From NCBI GenBank assembly GCA_031404455.1, contig JANNHP010000299.1, positions 1-8,496 of the forward strand: a DNA stretch of 8,496 nt, in the 5' to 3' direction. The position numbers and the translations under genes were made by a program. Position 1 is the stretch's first letter. Every line of letters begins with the position of its first letter. Below, piece after piece: positions 7,000-8,496 of this stretch. The notes under the pieces were generated by a model. It was not told the DNA's origin and did no database searches. It saw only the letters and a list, made by a program, of their open reading frames with translations. This DNA is from JANNHP01 sp031404455. Its GTDB lineage: Bacteria; Planctomycetota; JAJSAM01; JAJVHW01.

Positions 7000-7878
7000 T
7001 CAGCTCTCCCGCTCGGAACGGTCGAAGCGGAGCGCCGCGACCTGCTCCGAGATGAGCGCGAGCGTGAACACGATGAGCGAGGTGACGAGGAGGAGCTGAC
7101 TGCCGCCGGTGAAGCGGCCGTCCAGGAAGAAGAACGTGTGGACCCAGCGACCGAGTCCGAGGAGGAAGAGGGCGACGCTGACGGGCAGGAACACCTTCAG
7201 AGGGCTGAAGATGGTCGCGATGCGAAGGATGATCAGCAGGAACCTCACGCCGTCGCGCACGATCCGGATGTGGCTCCTGCCCACGCGCGCCTTCGCCGCG
7301 ATCGGGACGTAGCGAACCGGGAGTCCGGCCCGGAAGAACGCGAGCGTGATCGTCGTCGGGTAGCTGAACGTGTTGGGCAGGAGATAGATGAACCGGCGCG
7401 CGTGGTCCGCCGCCATCGCGCGGAACCCGCTCGTCAGGTCCTCCACCTTGCGGTTGACGACGTAGCTCGCGAGCGCGTTGTAGACGTGGTTCGCGAGCCC
7501 GCGGTGCGCGCCGGTTCCGGTGCCCCGCGTCCGCGCGCCGACGACCATCGCGTAGCCGACGAGCGAGTCGACGAGCATCGGCACGTCTTCGGGCGCGTGC
7601 TGTCCGTCGGCGTCCATCATGACGAAGACGTCGCCGCGCGCGGCGCGCATGCCCGCCTTCACCGCGGCTCCGTTGCCCATCGAGTACGGGTGCCGCACGA
7701 CCCGGGCGCCCGCCTTCGAGGCGACCTCGCCCGTGGCGTCGGTGCTGCCGTCGTCGACGACCACGATCTCGTGCTGGTCGGCCGGGCGCTCGGCGAACAC
7801 CGCGGCGAGCCGCTCGAGCACGCCCGGGAGGGACGCGGCCTCGTTCTTGGCCGGGATGATGATGGAGACCTTCGCCAC
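7000..7878 (-). CDS. GT2 polyprenyl-phosphate sugar synthase-like (DPM1/DpgS-type) membrane glycosyltransferase
   Basis: The 292-residue product is an inverting GT-A enzyme of family GT2. VSIIIPAKNEAASLPGVL opens the nucleotide-binding domain. VVVDDGSTDAT (39-49) and MMDADGQHAPEDV (87-99, with the metal-binding Asp89 and Asp91) follow, then DLTSGFRAM (147-155), near the catalytic region, and GRSHIRIVRDG (200-210). Two hydrophobic segments near 226-242 and 260-277 form a C-terminal membrane hairpin. This layout matches dolichyl/undecaprenyl-phosphate mannose or glucose synthase-like enzymes, which charge a lipid phosphate with one hexose at the inner membrane face. The likely role is to supply lipid-linked sugar to the GT-C protein at the end of the operon. 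The apparent start is GTG at 7878, which has no well-placed Shine-Dalgarno. Eleven codons upstream, in the same frame, an ATG with AAGGAG before it is followed directly by TAG, so initiation of this gene is not straightforward. Confidence 0.9.
   Translation of the reverse strand: MAKVSIIIPAKNEAASLPGVLERLAAVFAERPADQHEIVVVDDGSTDATGEVASKAGARVVRHPYSMGNGAAVKAGMRAARGDVFVMMDADGQHAPEDVPMLVDSLVGYAMVVGARTRGTGTGAHRGLANHVYNALASYVVNRKVEDLTSGFRAMAADHARRFIYLLPNTFSYPTTITLAFFRAGLPVRYVPIAAKARVGRSHIRIVRDGVRFLLIILRIATIFSPLKVFLPVSVALFLLGLGRWVHTFFFLDGRFTGGSQLLLVTSLIVFTLALISEQVAALRFDRSERES
7006..7010 (-). promoter_or_regulatory. Shine-Dalgarno GGGAG for the GTG at 6997
   Basis: GGGAG on the minus strand lies eight bases before GTG 6997 and inside the last codons of the GT2 gene. 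The stop and next start are arranged TGA-gc-GTG, which favours coupled translation. Confidence 0.65.
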
Positions 7879-7900
7879 TCGGGAACTCGCGTGTCCTTCC

Positions 7901-7928
7901 TCGGGCTACATCGTCTCCTTGAGCCCGA
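7901..7928 (-). promoter_or_regulatory. Leader stem-loop presenting AAGGAG and an ATG-TAG minimal frame
   Basis: On the minus strand TCGGGCT (7928-7922) pairs perfectly with AGCCCGA (7907-7901). The 14-base loop holds AAGGAG (7920-7915), three bases later ATG (7911-7909), and the T of the following TAG (7908-7906). The ATG is in frame with the GT2 GTG at 7878. I see no sigma-70-like promoter in 7879-8002, so where the operon is transcribed from is open. Confidence 0.45.
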
Positions 7929-8002
7929 AAGTGGAGCCCGCGGTCCGTCCGGCTCCTCCCCGCCCGCCTCGCGGCGACGGCGCGCCCGAGGGTCCCGGAA
8001 TC

Positions 8003-8032
8003 GGAACGCGCCGCGTTGCCGCGGCGCGTTCC
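8003..8032 (-). terminator. Strong 13-bp hairpin with GCAA tetraloop after the pilin-like gene
   Basis: GGAACGCGCCGCG (8003-8015) and CGCGGCGCGTTCC (8020-8032) pair perfectly around four bases that read GCAA on the minus strand. It lies 26 bases after the TAA of the pilin-like gene, where a terminator would be expected. No U-run follows, so it may instead be an RNA 3'-end stabiliser or a terminator needing Rho. Confidence 0.6.
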
Positions 8033-8033
8033 T

Positions 8034-8058
8034 CGAAACTCTCCTTGCGGAGGCTTCG
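8034..8058 (-). other. Second, weaker stem-loop with GCAA loop directly after the TAA
   Basis: On the minus strand CTCC-GCAA-GGAG forms a 4-bp stem, with a further 4-bp outer stem (CGAA/TTCG, 8034-8037 with 8055-8058) across a small internal loop. It sits between the stop codon and the 13-bp hairpin and carries the same tetraloop. Confidence 0.35.
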
Positions 8059-8496
8059 TTAGTTGATCTGCTTCCAGAGGATGTTGTCACGGCCGCGCGT
8101 ACCCACGGCCACGAGGCCCGTGATGTTCGCCAAGGCGCCGCCGGTGCGGAACGCCGCGCCCGCGTTCGTCAGGGTGAAGTCGCCCGTGCCCGAGTAGAGC
8201 GGGTTGTCGCAGCCGACGATGTCGCCGGTCTGGTTGACGAAGAACGAACGGTTGCCGGAGGTCGAGTAGCTCGCCGGCCATGCGTAGCAGCACCAGCTCG
8301 TCTCGGCGAGGTCCGGGTCGAGAGCCGCGGCGAGCGCGCCCGTCGAGGTCTCCATGACGCCGATGCCGGCGGCTCCGGGGAGGATCATGTGGAAGAGGTA
8401 ACCCGAGCGGGAGACCTCGCTGTTCGCGTTGAACGTGCGGAACGCACCCGAGAGGACGGGCGGGTTCATGACGCTGCCCTGCGTGCTGGCAGTGGC
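8059..8496 (-). CDS. Pilin/pseudopilin-like (DUF2950-like) protein, C-terminal part
   Basis: The frame is open to the window edge (nine codons, ATASTQGSV, precede the first Met at 8469), so the gene most likely starts outside. The visible 145 residues are hydrophilic, with no membrane helix. Residues counted from that Met show SRSGYLFHMILPG (20-32), DLAETSWCCYAWPASYSTSGNRSFFVNQTGDIVGCDN (53-89 in outline) and a C-terminus ILWKQIN. The order 'SGYxF ... aYP/aWP xxYxxSGNRxFxVNQxGxI' is what I know from the globular heads of type IV pilin-like/type II secretion pseudopilin proteins and from DUF2950 proteins. An N-terminal prepilin cleavage site and hydrophobic helix would then lie upstream. Cys60, Cys61 and Cys87 could form a disulfide, which would fit an extracytoplasmic location. 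The TAA is followed by two stem-loops. It shares the strand of the glycosyltransferase operon but is probably a separate unit. Confidence 0.65.
   Translation of the reverse strand, partial: ATASTQGSVMNPPVLSGAFRTFNANSEVSRSGYLFHMILPGAAGIGVMETSTGALAAALDPDLAETSWCCYAWPASYSTSGNRSFFVNQTGDIVGCDNPLYSGTGDFTLTNAGAAFRTGGALANITGLVAVGTRGRDNILWKQIN

Noticed and set aside
5501..7099. Plus-strand open frame (532 codons) opposite the GT4-like genes
   Set aside because: It spans three real genes and an intergenic gap and shows no recognisable fold or motif.
7921..7940. Direct repeat GAGCCCG (7921-7927 and 7934-7940) as an operator
   Set aside because: Too short, and one copy is already explained by the leader stem.

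Overview
The window is a GC-rich (roughly 70% by eye), densely coding piece of a bacterial chromosome. It shows no mobile element, tRNA, rRNA, CRISPR array or origin, and no gene-free stretch longer than about 180 bases. The lineage is not decided by the sequence. A VIT/VWA-type protein, a TMTC-like membrane transferase with TPRs and a pilin-like protein of the 'WCCYAWP...SGNRSFFVNQ' type suggest a high-GC Planctomycetota- or Acidobacteriota-like genome. That is an inference from gene content, not an identification.

Left part, plus strand (1-2670): the C-terminal part of a von Willebrand factor A protein whose start lies outside the window, then 52 bases later a MscS-family mechanosensitive channel. 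The channel gene runs head-on into the last gene of the right-hand operon, and the two 3' ends overlap by 47 bases.

Centre and right, minus strand (7878 down to 2624): four tightly packed genes form a probable glycan or glycoprotein operon. In transcription order they are a GT2 polyprenyl-phosphate-sugar-synthase-like enzyme with a C-terminal membrane hairpin, two GT4-type cytosolic glycosyltransferases, and a large GT-C-fold membrane protein with a C-terminal TPR domain. The junctions are a 2-base gap, a short gap of 64-76 bases and a GTGA 4-base overlap. All four genes appear to start with GTG. A coherent model is that the GT2 enzyme charges a lipid-phosphate carrier, the two GT4 enzymes extend a sugar chain, and the GT-C/TPR protein transfers lipid-linked sugar outside the membrane. 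No flippase, polymerase or initiating phosphoglycosyl transferase is visible, so the pathway would have to be completed elsewhere.

Right edge (8059-8496, minus): the 3' end of a pilin/pseudopilin-like or DUF2950-like gene, followed by two stem-loops that both carry a GCAA tetraloop on the transcribed strand. Between them and the GT2 gene lies an unusual leader: a 7-bp stem whose loop holds a Shine-Dalgarno sequence and an ATG that is followed at once by TAG, in frame with the GT2 gene. I found no clearly undescribed system. The most interesting points are this leader, the GCAA hairpins, the convergent overlap and the self-contained GT2/GT-C pairing.
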